Shown piece by piece: positions 1 to 8,433 of a DNA stretch of 30,922 nt. The notes under the pieces were generated by a model. That model did no database searches. It was not told the DNA's origin and saw nothing but the letters and a program-made list of their open reading frames with translations. A program made the translations under genes and the position numbers. Positions within the stretch are counted from its first letter, which is position 1; every line of letters begins with the position of its first letter. Origin of the DNA: a virus; the IMG/VR virus record IMGVR_UViG_3300044846_001198, positions 1 through 30,922 of that record; one strand, given 5' to 3'.

Positions 1-127
1 TGACTAAAGTAAAACTTATTCGACTTCTTGACATAGACAACGACTGCGATATTGTGCCTGTTTCGGCTAACCTAAACCAAACGCTTAATTGGGAAACTAG
101 CGAGGGAGATCCTGCAACTATAACAGA
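1..127. repeat. Left copy of a 127-bp exact end overlap
   Basis: Bases 1-127 are identical to 30796-30922. Joining the two copies restores one long tail gene in frame, so the contig is a complete circular map (or circularly permuted genome) of 30,795 bp. The length equals a common assembler k-mer, which favours an assembly overlap over a true packaged terminal repeat. Confidence 0.95.
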
Positions 128-569
128 AGAATGTTGTCGTCGATTGGGTTACTATTGGAATCCAACAAAGGAGAATTGTTTCGCTGTTCAAAACATCGGT
201 ACTCGTTCTTTCATCACACAACAAGCGCCTTCGTTAGCACCTACTCGATTTGGTGCGCCTGTGACGTTTAGCGCAGGTGTTTCGCAGCCAGTCAAGACGA
301 TAACAACTAACTACGTTTTAACCAATTTTGACCGTGTGTTGTTTATCAATACAAAAGATAATGATATAACGGTTTATTTACCTTCCGCAACAGCAACAAC
401 GGGTCGTGAGTTTGTCCTTCAAACAACGAGTTCTTTGAATAGAGCGACTATACAAGCCTACACAGGTGAAACAGTAGACGGTTCGTCGAGCATAATAGTA
501 AGCGGTGCAGGAACAACAACAACAATAATTAGCAATGGAACAAATTTTAGGTCAATCTCTGCAAAGTAA
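1..569 (+). CDS. Tail hub/tip protein, 3' part (continuation of the gene starting at 28722)
   Basis: Codons run in frame from base 3 (base 30795 plus bases 1-2 form an ATG codon inside the gene) to TAA at 567-569. Calling a separate gene from the GTG at 54 would be an artefact of the contig break. The segment has a cysteine-bearing stretch (TEECCRRLGYYWNPTKENC) and then a C-terminal domain with the pattern of phage fibre tips: DRVLFINTKDNDITVYLPSA, later GETVDGSSS, and ISNGTNFRSIS at the end. This suggests host contact by the C terminus, which is inference from pattern only. Confidence 0.75.
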   Translation, partial: TKVKLIRLLDIDNDCDIVPVSANLNQTLNWETSEGDPATITEECCRRLGYYWNPTKENCFAVQNIGTRSFITQQAPSLAPTRFGAPVTFSAGVSQPVKTITTNYVLTNFDRVLFINTKDNDITVYLPSATATTGREFVLQTTSSLNRATIQAYTGETVDGSSSIIVSGAGTTTTIISNGTNFRSISAK

Positions 570-579
570 AGCGCACGAA

Positions 580-753
580 ATGGTAGCGTGTTTAGAGTTC
601 ATTAAGTTGAACATTAAGACCGACGGAGAGAGTGGGAAAATGGCTAACGGAAAGCGTAAGCTAAAATTGTGGAAACACTACACTTGGAAAACAACGCGCA
701 TTTCGTTAAATATAGCGTTCTGGATATTTATCTTATATACAATCTTTTTCTAA
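580..753 (+). CDS. Small membrane protein ahead of the tape measure gene
   Basis: The 57-residue frame from ATG 580 has a basic middle (NGKRKLKLWKHYTWK) and one C-terminal membrane segment (LNIAFWIFILYTIFF). Its TAA abuts the ATG of the tape measure gene (TAAATG at 751-756), which suggests coupled translation. Other in-frame starts are ATG 535, overlapping the previous gene by 35 bases, and ATG 640, giving a 37-residue protein. ATG 580 is chosen because it leaves a short gap after the previous stop. No family is recognised. Confidence 0.55.
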   Translation: MVACLEFIKLNIKTDGESGKMANGKRKLKLWKHYTWKTTRISLNIAFWIFILYTIFF

Positions 754-2715
754 ATGGCGAATACAATAGATTTTAATGTAGGCACGAACGCAACGCAGGT
801 ACTTAATCAGACGGCAGACGCGGCAAAAAATGCAGCGAAAGGTTTTACTTCTGCGAAAGCGGAGTTACGCGCACTCACGCAACAGTTGTTGCAAATGGAT
901 TCTTCGAGTGAAGAGTTCAAGAAAGCGTCTGCTCGTGCTGCTGAATTAAAAGACAATATCGGAGACCTTTCCGCTGAGATTAACGCCAACGCAGGTAACG
1001 CTTTCGAAGGTATTTCGAATAACGTTGGTTTGTTTGGTTCGCGATTAATGGACTTGGACTTGAAAGGAGCAGGACAAGCGTTGAGTGGAATGGGTGCGGC
1101 TGTTAGTCGAATTGATTTTAAGACACTTAAAGATGAGGTTGGCGGTCTTGCAAAAGGTTTAAAAGATTTAGGTCTTGCTGTTGTATCTAACCCTTTCTTT
1201 TTGGCTGTTGGTGTGTTGGCTGCAATTGCTTACAATTTTGAAGAAATTTCTAAGTGGGCAACGCAAGCATCTTTAAGCGAACAAGCGTTAGCAGAAGCAA
1301 CGACTGACTTAAATAAAGCAACAGAACAAGAACTTCTTAAAGGTGCTGAAAAAATAACGCAAATTGAAGTCTTGACGAATAGAGTTAAGGACAACAATTT
1401 AACAGAAAAAGAAAGAAGACAAGCGTTGAAAGATTTAGAGACAATGTACCCTGCGTACTTTTCAAATCTTAACGGAGACATCAACGACACGGAAGCGTTA
1501 AATGCGGCAAAAGAAAAGTTAATTGCAAATATCAAGTCGGAAGCAAAGGCAAACGCTGCAAAGTCTTTGCTCGAAGCAGAATACGCTAAAAAGTTGGCGT
1601 TAGAAACAGAGATTAACAGTAAGAAAGGTCAATTTTCACAGGAACAATTAAACGAAGCTTTACAAGACGCAAGGGACAACCAACAAACGTTCTTCAAAGA
1701 AGCAAACCAAAACTTATCGGACTGGGCAAACGGAACGGAAGGTATTGGAAAAGCTCAACTCGATCTCGAACAAAGCATGACTAGAATTGCTTATCTTGAA
1801 CAAGAGGCAACAGCGGCTGTTTTGGCTAACGTACAAACCGAAGTAAAAGCTATTCACGAAAAAACAAAAGCTGCAAATAGCGCGGCTGAAAGTGAAAGAG
1901 AAAAGAAAAAAGCGGAACGTGAAAAGGAAAAAAATGACTATGAAAAATCGCAACAAGAAATTAGCGATATTTTTGAAAAGTGGGAAGAAGAAGCAGACCA
2001 AGCGGAAATAGAACGTCGCAAAAAATTAGATGCCGAAATGATGGCAGAAGATGATCGCATGGCGTCTATTGGAATTCAAGATTTAATAGAAAGACAAAAG
2101 AAAAAAGAAGAAGCGTTGCTTGTAACTCAAATGCAAATAAACGCTAATTTAACATCTTTACAAGCGGAACAATCTCAAAAAGAAATTGAACAATTAAGAC
2201 AAGCGGAAGACGCAAAAGCACAACTTCGCGTCAATGCAATGAAGACTTCATTGTCAATTATTAGCGACTTGGCAGAAGCATTTGCAGGAGATAGCGAAAG
2301 ACAACAAAGAAAAGCGTTTCAAATACAAAAGGGTGTTAGTATCGCAACGGCTACAATAGACACATATCTTGCAGCACAAGGAGCATACGCTTCACAAATG
2401 AGTATTAAGACTCCAGACGCACCTGTTCGCGCAGCGGTAGCGGCAGGTATTGCAATTGCTCAAGGTCTTGCGCGTGTTGCTGTTATCAGCAAACAACAAT
2501 TTCAAGGTGGTGGTACAAGCGGTGCAAGTGGTGGCGGTGGTAGTGTTCCTTCTGCAAATGGCGGAACAACAGCACCTTCACCTGCCAACTTCGCCTTCCT
2601 ACAAAACCAACCTCAACAACAAGCACCACTTCAAGCATACGTTGTAAGTACGCAAGTGAGCAGCAATTTAGAAGCACAACAATTAATCAATAACCAAGCG
2701 CGTCTTGGTGGCTAA
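754..2715 (+). CDS. Tail tape measure protein
   Basis: A 653-residue protein with the build of a tape measure protein: a long, mostly helical and coiled-coil chain rich in Ala, Glu, Lys and Gln, and one hydrophobic stretch at about residues 138-162 (VVSNPFFLAVGVLAAIAYNF). A heptad-rich region follows at about 190-490, and the C-terminal tail is Gly/Ser/Gln-rich. Such proteins set tail length and enter the cell envelope during DNA ejection. At about 1.5 angstroms per residue it predicts a tail near 100 nm, an estimate only. It lies just after the tail hub and before the head genes, an uncommon order. Confidence 0.85.
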   Translation: MANTIDFNVGTNATQVLNQTADAAKNAAKGFTSAKAELRALTQQLLQMDSSSEEFKKASARAAELKDNIGDLSAEINANAGNAFEGISNNVGLFGSRLMDLDLKGAGQALSGMGAAVSRIDFKTLKDEVGGLAKGLKDLGLAVVSNPFFLAVGVLAAIAYNFEEISKWATQASLSEQALAEATTDLNKATEQELLKGAEKITQIEVLTNRVKDNNLTEKERRQALKDLETMYPAYFSNLNGDINDTEALNAAKEKLIANIKSEAKANAAKSLLEAEYAKKLALETEINSKKGQFSQEQLNEALQDARDNQQTFFKEANQNLSDWANGTEGIGKAQLDLEQSMTRIAYLEQEATAAVLANVQTEVKAIHEKTKAANSAAESEREKKKAEREKEKNDYEKSQQEISDIFEKWEEEADQAEIERRKKLDAEMMAEDDRMASIGIQDLIERQKKKEEALLVTQMQINANLTSLQAEQSQKEIEQLRQAEDAKAQLRVNAMKTSLSIISDLAEAFAGDSERQQRKAFQIQKGVSIATATIDTYLAAQGAYASQMSIKTPDAPVRAAVAAGIAIAQGLARVAVISKQQFQGGGTSGASGGGGSVPSANGGTTAPSPANFAFLQNQPQQQAPLQAYVVSTQVSSNLEAQQLINNQARLGG

Positions 2716-2726
2716 AAAATAAACAC

Positions 2727-3641
2727 ATGAACAAAAAAATTAAAGTAATTGAGTATGGCATCGACGACGCAGGTTTACTCGGAGTGTATGCAATTTCAGT
2801 TGTCGAAGAACCTGCAATAGGTGTCGATTTCGTCGCCTTATCAGAACAACACAACGTGAAGTTCAAAGAAGATTTTAGAGGTCTTTTATACGGCGCTTTG
2901 CTTATTCCCGACCAACTGATATACAGACGCAACGACGAAACAAACGAGGAGTATTACGTTAAGTATTCGAAAGAAACTATTCGCGCTATCGCTTACAACT
3001 ACTTAAAACAAGCAAACCAAAACAACGCAACGGTTGAACACGCGAAAGTGGTTGACGGTGTTTCGTTGGTTGAGACTTGGATCATTGAAGGCGAGAACGA
3101 CAAGTCAAAGAACTTTGGCTTTTCACTTCCAGAAGGTACTTGGTTCGGTTGTATGAAAGTAGAAAACGAAGAAGTAAAGAAGCAAATACAAAACAAAGAG
3201 GTGCTTGGGTTTTCAATCGAAGGAAACTTCATTGCTGAGAAAGAAATGTATATGCACTCACACGACGAATTTGCAGCCATTCTTGAAGAATTAAACGACT
3301 TATTGAAGTTAGCGTCAGAAGAAGAAATTGCTGCACGTTACGACGACTACATGAGCGCGGTGAATATGACGTTCTCCGAACTACAAGCGTGGTCAGAAAC
3401 GGAATGTTCAACGTTAGCTTCACTTGACCGCTCACCAATAGAGCGAAACCTTGAACTTCTTTCAACGAACAAAGACGCGTGGACGAATAAGCACTTCGAA
3501 GATGCAGGAAAGACCATTGCGTTCATTAATCGAATGAGAGAAAATACAGCGGGTGACTTATTGACCGATAGCAACGGGAACGACTGTGGAAGTAAGCGCA
3601 CTATTTCGCTCAAGAACTGGGCTTACGATCCAAACAAATAA
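2727..3641 (+). CDS. Prohead protease, XkdF-like, with a C-terminal extra domain
   Basis: 304 residues. The centre matches the XkdF-like serine protease pattern: VEHAKVVDGVSLVETWII (His105), PEGTWFGCMKV, then GFSIEG (Ser163). These proteases cleave scaffold and sometimes capsid protein during prohead maturation. The position before scaffold and capsid genes supports the call. The C-terminal part, about residues 215-304, is a separate conserved-looking segment (NKDAWTNKHFEDAGKTIAFI, then SKRTISLKNWAYDPNK) whose function I do not know. The next small gene starts one base after the stop. Confidence 0.8.
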   Translation: MNKKIKVIEYGIDDAGLLGVYAISVVEEPAIGVDFVALSEQHNVKFKEDFRGLLYGALLIPDQLIYRRNDETNEEYYVKYSKETIRAIAYNYLKQANQNNATVEHAKVVDGVSLVETWIIEGENDKSKNFGFSLPEGTWFGCMKVENEEVKKQIQNKEVLGFSIEGNFIAEKEMYMHSHDEFAAILEELNDLLKLASEEEIAARYDDYMSAVNMTFSELQAWSETECSTLASLDRSPIERNLELLSTNKDAWTNKHFEDAGKTIAFINRMRENTAGDLLTDSNGNDCGSKRTISLKNWAYDPNK

Positions 3642-3642
3642 G

Positions 3643-3819
3643 ATGAATATCGAAGCAGGGGGTTTCTTAAAGTTGGAACTATTCAACGACGATGCAAACC
3701 TGTTTCTCAACGCGCTCACGAAGATTACTAACGAGGGCGGCAAGATGGGTTTTAAGACGTATGGGTTGAGTGAAGACGAGATGAAGACGTTAAACGCAAT
3801 ACTTGATTCATTAGGATAA
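3643..3819 (+). CDS. Small protein between protease and scaffold
   Basis: A 58-residue frame from ATG 3643, one base after the protease stop. A longer upstream reading would overlap the protease in another frame and is less likely. The sequence (MNIEAGGFLKLELFNDDANL, later GFKTYGLSEDEMKTLNAIL) looks like a compact folded protein with no signal or membrane segment. A hairpin follows directly. Family not recognised. Position suggests a head morphogenesis accessory. Confidence 0.6.
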   Translation: MNIEAGGFLKLELFNDDANLFLNALTKITNEGGKMGFKTYGLSEDEMKTLNAILDSLG

Positions 3820-3820
3820 A

Positions 3821-3847
3821 AAAAACGGGGGTAATCACTCCCCCGTT
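3821..3847 (-). terminator. Strong GC hairpin with a T-tract only on the minus strand
   Basis: AACGGGGG (3824-3831) pairs with CCCCCGTT (3840-3847). On the plus strand the run of A lies before the stem, and only GTTCAAAC follows. Read on the minus strand the stem is followed by eight T, the form of an intrinsic terminator facing left. No leftward gene is nearby. It may block antisense transcription, or act as a stability or processing hairpin between the protease unit and scaffold/capsid genes. Confidence 0.5.
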
Positions 3848-3944
3848 CAAACCTAAAATCAAAAATCAACTAATGAAAAGTCGAATTGTGAAACAAATCT
3901 ACACACTTTTCTATTTAGGAACTAAATATTTAATTAAACATATT

Positions 3945-4514
3945 ATGAACTTACGCGAAAAAGTAAACGCTCTTTTTGCTAAACACAATGTTAGCCTATC
4001 AGCCGAAGAGGTTGTTGAGGTAAAACAAATGGTTGAGGCAATCTTAGAGGACGGAACAAGCATCTACACAGATAGCGACGCTTGGGCTGCTGGTGTTCGT
4101 GTATTCACCAAAGACGCAGAAGGCAACGAGGTTGCTGTTATGGACGGAGAATACAAGACCGCTGAATCAGTTGTTGTTGTTGTTGCTGACGGTGTTGTAA
4201 CCGAAATCAAACCAATGGAAGAAGAAAAGCCAGAGGTTGAAGTTGTAATCGAAGAAGAACAAGCGACAGAGGTTGTTGCTGAAGAAACATTCAACGCAGA
4301 AGTTGAAGGTCTTTTGTCTTTGGTTGCAAAGTTAGAAAGCGAACTTTCTGAATTAAAGAAAGCAAACGCAGAACTTTCTTCAAACGTTGAGAAATTGAGC
4401 GCACAACCTGCGGTTCAATCTATCAAAGAAGTTAAACAAGCGAAGCAAACACCTGCTAAATCTTACAACAAGATGAGCGCAGAAGAACGCTTCTTATTTC
4501 ATCTTAAAAAATAA
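3945..4514 (+). CDS. Probable capsid scaffold protein
   Basis: 189 residues from ATG 3945 (MNLREKVNALFAKHNVSLS). An upstream in-frame ATG at 3873 would add 24 residues that look unlike the rest. An N-terminal folded part has DAWAAGVRVFTKDAEGNEV and a run of valines (VVVVVADGVVTEIKP). Next come a very acidic Glu/Val segment, a coiled coil at about 125-160, and a basic C terminus ending EERFLFHLKK. Acidic coiled coil plus basic capsid-binding tail, next to a protease and a capsid gene, is the usual scaffold design. The role is inferred from architecture and position. Confidence 0.7.
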   Translation: MNLREKVNALFAKHNVSLSAEEVVEVKQMVEAILEDGTSIYTDSDAWAAGVRVFTKDAEGNEVAVMDGEYKTAESVVVVVADGVVTEIKPMEEEKPEVEVVIEEEQATEVVAEETFNAEVEGLLSLVAKLESELSELKKANAELSSNVEKLSAQPAVQSIKEVKQAKQTPAKSYNKMSAEERFLFHLKK

Positions 4515-4535
4515 TAAAAAAACAAACAATAAAAA

Positions 4536-5438
4536 ATGGCTACTACCACTTCATTAACCACTACCTATGCAGGTCGTGAAGCAGCAGGATACATCCGCGC
4601 TGCGTTCTTAAGTAACGAGTCTCTTTCAGCAGTTACTTTCAAAGAAAACATTGAGTACAAACAAGTTGTTCGTCGCTTAGTTGACAACATTACTTTCGCA
4701 AACGCGACTTGTGACTTCACACCAACTGGAACAGTTACTTTAACTGAAAGAATCTTGACTTTGGAGAAATTCCAAGTTCACAGACAACTTTGCAAAAAAG
4801 ATTTCTTGGCTGATTGGGAAGCTAAATCTGAACAAGACGGTTTCCTTCACGCTTCATTAACCGACGCTTTAATTGCTAACGTTTTAGCAGGAGTTGCTGC
4901 AAACAACGAGCGTTTGATTTGGCAAGGTGTTAACGCAACAGCAGGTGAGTACGCAGGTTTCGAAACATTGTTCTTGGCTGACGCTGCTGTTCTTGACGTT
5001 GCTTCTCCAGAGGCTATCACTTCTGCAAACGTAATCGAAGAAATGGCTCGTTTGGTTTTAACACTTCCAACACGCGTTCGTCGTGCAACTGAAAAGCCTG
5101 TTATCGCAGTTAGTTCAAACGTTGCTGAAGCGTTCAGAACTGCAATCTTAGGTCTTGGTGGTGGAAGCTACCTTTATCAAGGTGAGACTGTGAAGATGAC
5201 TTGGCAGGGTCAGTACGACATCATCGAATGTCCTGGTATGTCTGACGACACAATGGCTATGTACCAAAAGTCGAACTTGTGGTTCGGTACTAACTTGTTA
5301 GACCAATGGAACAACGTAGCTGTTTTGGATATGTACCAATATGACTTGTCTGACAACGTACGTTTCGCAGCTTCTTTCTTCGCAGGTGTTCAGTACGGCT
5401 TCGGTGACGAAATCGCATTCTACCAATACTCTGCATAA
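4536..5438 (+). CDS. Major capsid protein (HK97-like fold expected)
   Basis: 300 residues. The sequence has features of small Bacteroidetes phage capsid proteins: extended N arm (MATTTSLTTTYAGREAAGYI), a helix-rich middle (LHASLTDALIANVLAGVAAN), and a C-terminal beta part (DNVRFAASFFAGVQYGFGDE). It directly follows scaffold and protease and sits behind an A-rich leader (ACAAACAATAAAAAATGG), the start context expected for strongly translated Bacteroidetes genes. A long imperfect hairpin follows the stop. Fold not provable by eye. Confidence 0.85.
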   Translation: MATTTSLTTTYAGREAAGYIRAAFLSNESLSAVTFKENIEYKQVVRRLVDNITFANATCDFTPTGTVTLTERILTLEKFQVHRQLCKKDFLADWEAKSEQDGFLHASLTDALIANVLAGVAANNERLIWQGVNATAGEYAGFETLFLADAAVLDVASPEAITSANVIEEMARLVLTLPTRVRRATEKPVIAVSSNVAEAFRTAILGLGGGSYLYQGETVKMTWQGQYDIIECPGMSDDTMAMYQKSNLWFGTNLLDQWNNVAVLDMYQYDLSDNVRFAASFFAGVQYGFGDEIAFYQYSA

Positions 5439-5458
5439 TCTCAACCATTCTAACCCTT

Positions 5459-5499
5459 GCACAAGAGGTGGTGGCATAAAAACCACCCCTCTTTTGTGC
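5459..5499 (+). terminator. Long hairpin after the capsid gene
   Basis: GCACAAGAGGTGGT (5459-5472) pairs with ACCACCCCTCTTTTGTGC (5482-5499): 14 base pairs with two 2-base bulges and a loop of about nine bases. The T-tract is inside the stem rather than after it, so it may be a leaky terminator, an RNA-processing site or a 3'-end stabiliser. It resembles the hairpin at 6038-6066. Confidence 0.55.
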
Positions 5500-5517
5500 T
5501 AATAAAAAACTAATAAT

Positions 5518-6021
5518 ATGGCATGTGAATTATCAGCAGGATTTACCCTCGATTGTAAAGACGGAATCGGTGGGATTAAAAAAATCATTCTTTGTGATGC
5601 TGTAACATCGTTTACTTTCAATATGAACGAAATAGTTACTGCTATTACTGGACCTTCAGAAGGTGATTTGTACACTTACGAATTACCAACGCAAACAGGT
5701 TCTTTCGAAGAGACAATCAACTTCAACCGCGACAACGGAACAGTATTTTATACTCAAACCGTTAACGTGATGTTACACAAACTTTCACCTGTCAAGCGTC
5801 GTGAATTGCAAACAGTTGCACAGGCTCGTCCTGTTGTTTTCATTTTAGATTCAAACGACAATTGGTGGGCTGTTGGTTATGAGTACGGAGTAGACCTTTC
5901 TACTTCTACTGCGGCAACTGGAGCAACTTTGGGTGATATGAACGGTTATACTTTGGCATTCGTTCACGAAACTCCAAAAAGAGCTTATTATTTAGACGCA
6001 GCACCTGCCGATCTATTGTAA
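5518..6021 (+). CDS. Probable major tail tube protein
   Basis: 167 residues starting MACELSAGFTLDCKDGIGG. It is beta-rich with alternating polar and hydrophobic residues. The C-terminal stretch GVDLSTSTAATGATLGDMNG then YTLAFVHETPKRAYYLD fits tail tube proteins of Bacteroidetes phages. It has its own A-rich leader and a following hairpin, like the capsid gene, suggesting high expression. A head decoration or neck protein is the alternative. Confidence 0.65.
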   Translation: MACELSAGFTLDCKDGIGGIKKIILCDAVTSFTFNMNEIVTAITGPSEGDLYTYELPTQTGSFEETINFNRDNGTVFYTQTVNVMLHKLSPVKRRELQTVAQARPVVFILDSNDNWWAVGYEYGVDLSTSTAATGATLGDMNGYTLAFVHETPKRAYYLDAAPADLL

Positions 6022-6037
6022 TAACAAAAAACTTTTA

Positions 6038-6066
6038 CACATAGAGGGGCAACGCGTCCCTCTGTG
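6038..6066 (+). terminator. Hairpin after the tail tube gene
   Basis: CACATAGAGGG pairs with CCCTCTGTG: six base pairs AGAGGG/CCCTCT (6043-6048 with 6058-6063), one wobble pair and two more pairs. The arms resemble those at 5459-5499 (AGAGG on the left, CTCT then TGTGCT on the right), so the two look like members of one element family. Confidence 0.5.
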
Positions 6067-6098
6067 CTGTAATTTCAACGAACAAATAAAAAGATAGA

Positions 6099-6482
6099 AT
6101 GGTTTATTTGAATACAAATACTGCGAATCAAGACGCGTGGCTTTCACTCGATGAAGGTCGTCAGTATTTCAACGTTGCGTTCACAAATTACCTTCTTATT
6201 TTAACTTACGAAATGACAGGCGAACAACTCGCACAAGTCGTTACCGTAATAACAGAGAACGAACGTGTCACAAAGATTCGTTTAACAACAGTTGGACTAA
6301 CTGACGCGGGAAAATACAAGTACCAAGTGTACGGACAAAACAGCGCGGTGAATTTAGACCCAACAGATGCTTCCGTAGTTGGTTTGGTTGAACGTGGTTC
6401 AATGATACTATCAAACGGAACAATTTACTTTGACGTTTCAACACCGACAATTCCTGTCGATGTAATATATACAGGCGCATAA
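6099..6482 (+). CDS. Small beta-rich virion protein
   Basis: 127 residues starting MVYLNTNTANQDAWLSLDEG. Strands alternate throughout, with Ig-like wording (GLTDAGKYKYQVYGQNSAVN). The stop and the ATG of the portal gene share one base (TAATG), implying coupled translation. It could be a head decoration, fibre or neck component, and position alone cannot decide. Confidence 0.6.
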   Translation: MVYLNTNTANQDAWLSLDEGRQYFNVAFTNYLLILTYEMTGEQLAQVVTVITENERVTKIRLTTVGLTDAGKYKYQVYGQNSAVNLDPTDASVVGLVERGSMILSNGTIYFDVSTPTIPVDVIYTGA

Positions 6483-8425
6483 TGAGCAACATTCAGCAAA
6501 TAGCATTAAGTCGTTACATACCTACCGAAGCAATCGAAAAAGAAAATCGTGGCGGTTGGATTGATTACGGAAATGACAATCTTTACAGCCAATACTTAAT
6601 TAACCTATACTACAATTCACCAATTCACAACGCGCTAACAAATAGTATCGCGTTTATGATTGAGGGACAAGGAACGGGGACTATTTTAGATAGTGCTTTG
6701 CAAGGTATTTCTTTCGACTTAAAATTGCAGGGTGCGTTTGTTGCTGAGGTTATTTGGTCAATGGACTTTACACGCGTGGTGAAGATTAACCACTTGCCTT
6801 TTGAAAATTGTCGTTTGGCTTACGACAAAGAAGAAGAAGAAATTACGGGTGTTTGGTATTCGAAGGACTGGAGAAATTCAAGAAGCAAGAAAGGTAAACC
6901 CGAATTTATTCCTGCGTTCAATCCTTCAATGGCGCAAGAACAACCGCGTCAAGTGATTTACGCTCACGGAATGATGGCGGGAAGTTCATACTATCCAAAG
7001 CCCGACTATTTCGGTGCGTTGAACTACATTGAACTTTCTCATCAAATGGGAATGTACCACGTCAACAACATTTTGAACGGATTATTTCCTTCTTTCATTA
7101 TAAACTTCTTAAACGGCATTCCGCAAAAAGAAGAACGTGAAGCTATTCGTCGCGAGTGGGAAGAAAGATTGAGCGGAGCGAGTAACGCGGGTAAGTTCTT
7201 AATGACTTTCAACGAAGATCCAACACGCACTCCCGAAATTAAAGACTTCCCTCTTTCAGATGCAGACAAACAATATCAGTTTTTAAGCGAAGAAACAGCG
7301 AAGCAAATTATGGTCGGACACCGCGTTGTTTCACCTCTTATTCACGGAATTAGAGAATCTAACGGCTTCGGAAGTAACAAAGACGAAATGTTGGTTGGTA
7401 TGGAGATATTCAACAACCAAGTTGTCAAGCCATATCAACGTATAATCGAAGACGTGTTCACACCAATTTTAGGCAACGTTGAAATAAAAATGAATAGTGT
7501 ATTCGATGAAGCAATTGTAATCGATTCTACGTCACCTATTGAAGTAATAGACACACCTTCAACAACTGACCCTAACGCGGTAGCTGAAAAGGTTTCAGAC
7601 GTAACTTATAACGGAGCGCAAATTGCTTCCGCTTTAGAGATTGTAGCAAGTGTTAGCGCAGGTACGTTGACACAAGAACAAGCGATTGTATTCTTAGTTC
7701 AATTCTTGGGTCTCGATGTGGACGTTGCGAAGTCTATGTTTCAAACAGGCGGTGACGCGGTGGCTAAATTGTCCGCTCAAAAAAAAAAAGTTGTAACGAA
7801 GAAGGCGAAGTCTGCGGATGTTAAGATAAGCAAGGAACAAAGCGACGCGTGGTTAGCGCACTTACGCGAAAAAGCGGAGTATTTGAACGAGGACGAATGG
7901 CAATTGCTTTCGGATGAAGAAGTAACTAACCCAGACGACGAAGAAAAGTTCCGTTCTGAATTTATGAGCGTTCGCGGTTACGCAAAACCCAACGAAAAGA
8001 GCGAAGAAAAGGATACAGGCTTGTATAAAGTTCGTTACTATTACTCAAAAAATTACACTTGGAAAGAAGGTGAAATGGTAACGCGCGATTTTTGTCAAGA
8101 AATGGTCGCGCTTTCTAAAATGGGAGCGTTGTTCCGTTACGAAGACATTATCGAAATGGGAGGCGACGGAGTAAATGGGCAATTCGCACCTTCTGGAAGT
8201 AGCACCTACTCAATTTGGACGTATAAAGGTGGTGTTTATTGCCGCCACGCGTGGTTCAGAAAGGTATTTTTCCGCAAAAGAAAAGACGGTAAGTTCTTAC
8301 CTAACGACGGATTGAAAAACGACACCGTTGTAACAGGAAAAGTAGCGAACGAATTGTTCCCAAAAGGCGAAGAAGCGGTACGTCCTAACGATATGCCAAA
8401 CAGAGCATCACTAAAATATAAATAA
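6482..8425 (+). CDS. Portal protein fused to a C-terminal domain
   Basis: 647 residues. Residues 1 to about 430 look like a phage portal: GGWIDYGNDNLYSQYLINLY, FMIEGQGTG, HLPFENCRLAYD, then VISPL-type wording (GHRVVSPLIHGIRESNGFGS) and a stem-like region near NNQVVKPYQRIIEDVFTPIL. A Lys-rich linker at about 433-455 leads to a separate domain (about 460-647) with YKVRYYYSKNYTWKEGEM, MVTRDFCQEMV and YKGGVYCRHAWFRKVFFRKR. The linker is coded by 11 A in a row (7779-7789), a good place for slippage: losing one A gives a stop after 437 residues, gaining one gives 447 residues. The portal lies after capsid and tail tube and far from the large terminase, which is unusual. Confidence 0.8.
   Translation: MSNIQQIALSRYIPTEAIEKENRGGWIDYGNDNLYSQYLINLYYNSPIHNALTNSIAFMIEGQGTGTILDSALQGISFDLKLQGAFVAEVIWSMDFTRVVKINHLPFENCRLAYDKEEEEITGVWYSKDWRNSRSKKGKPEFIPAFNPSMAQEQPRQVIYAHGMMAGSSYYPKPDYFGALNYIELSHQMGMYHVNNILNGLFPSFIINFLNGIPQKEEREAIRREWEERLSGASNAGKFLMTFNEDPTRTPEIKDFPLSDADKQYQFLSEETAKQIMVGHRVVSPLIHGIRESNGFGSNKDEMLVGMEIFNNQVVKPYQRIIEDVFTPILGNVEIKMNSVFDEAIVIDSTSPIEVIDTPSTTDPNAVAEKVSDVTYNGAQIASALEIVASVSAGTLTQEQAIVFLVQFLGLDVDVAKSMFQTGGDAVAKLSAQKKKVVTKKAKSADVKISKEQSDAWLAHLREKAEYLNEDEWQLLSDEEVTNPDDEEKFRSEFMSVRGYAKPNEKSEEKDTGLYKVRYYYSKNYTWKEGEMVTRDFCQEMVALSKMGALFRYEDIIEMGGDGVNGQFAPSGSSTYSIWTYKGGVYCRHAWFRKVFFRKRKDGKFLPNDGLKNDTVVTGKVANELFPKGEEAVRPNDMPNRASLKYK
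7779..7789 (+). other. A11 slippage-prone run at the portal domain boundary
   Basis: Eleven consecutive A code the end of a Gln codon and three Lys codons. A minus-one transcript would read KKKL then stop. A plus-one transcript would add about 11 residues then stop. Both would yield a portal of ordinary length without its C-terminal domain. Confidence 0.5.
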
Positions 8426-8433
8426 ACATTACA

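Noticed and set aside
1-127. True direct terminal repeat of the packaged phage
   Set aside because: It is exactly 127 bp, lies inside a coding region, and is fully explained by a k-mer overlap of a circular assembly graph.
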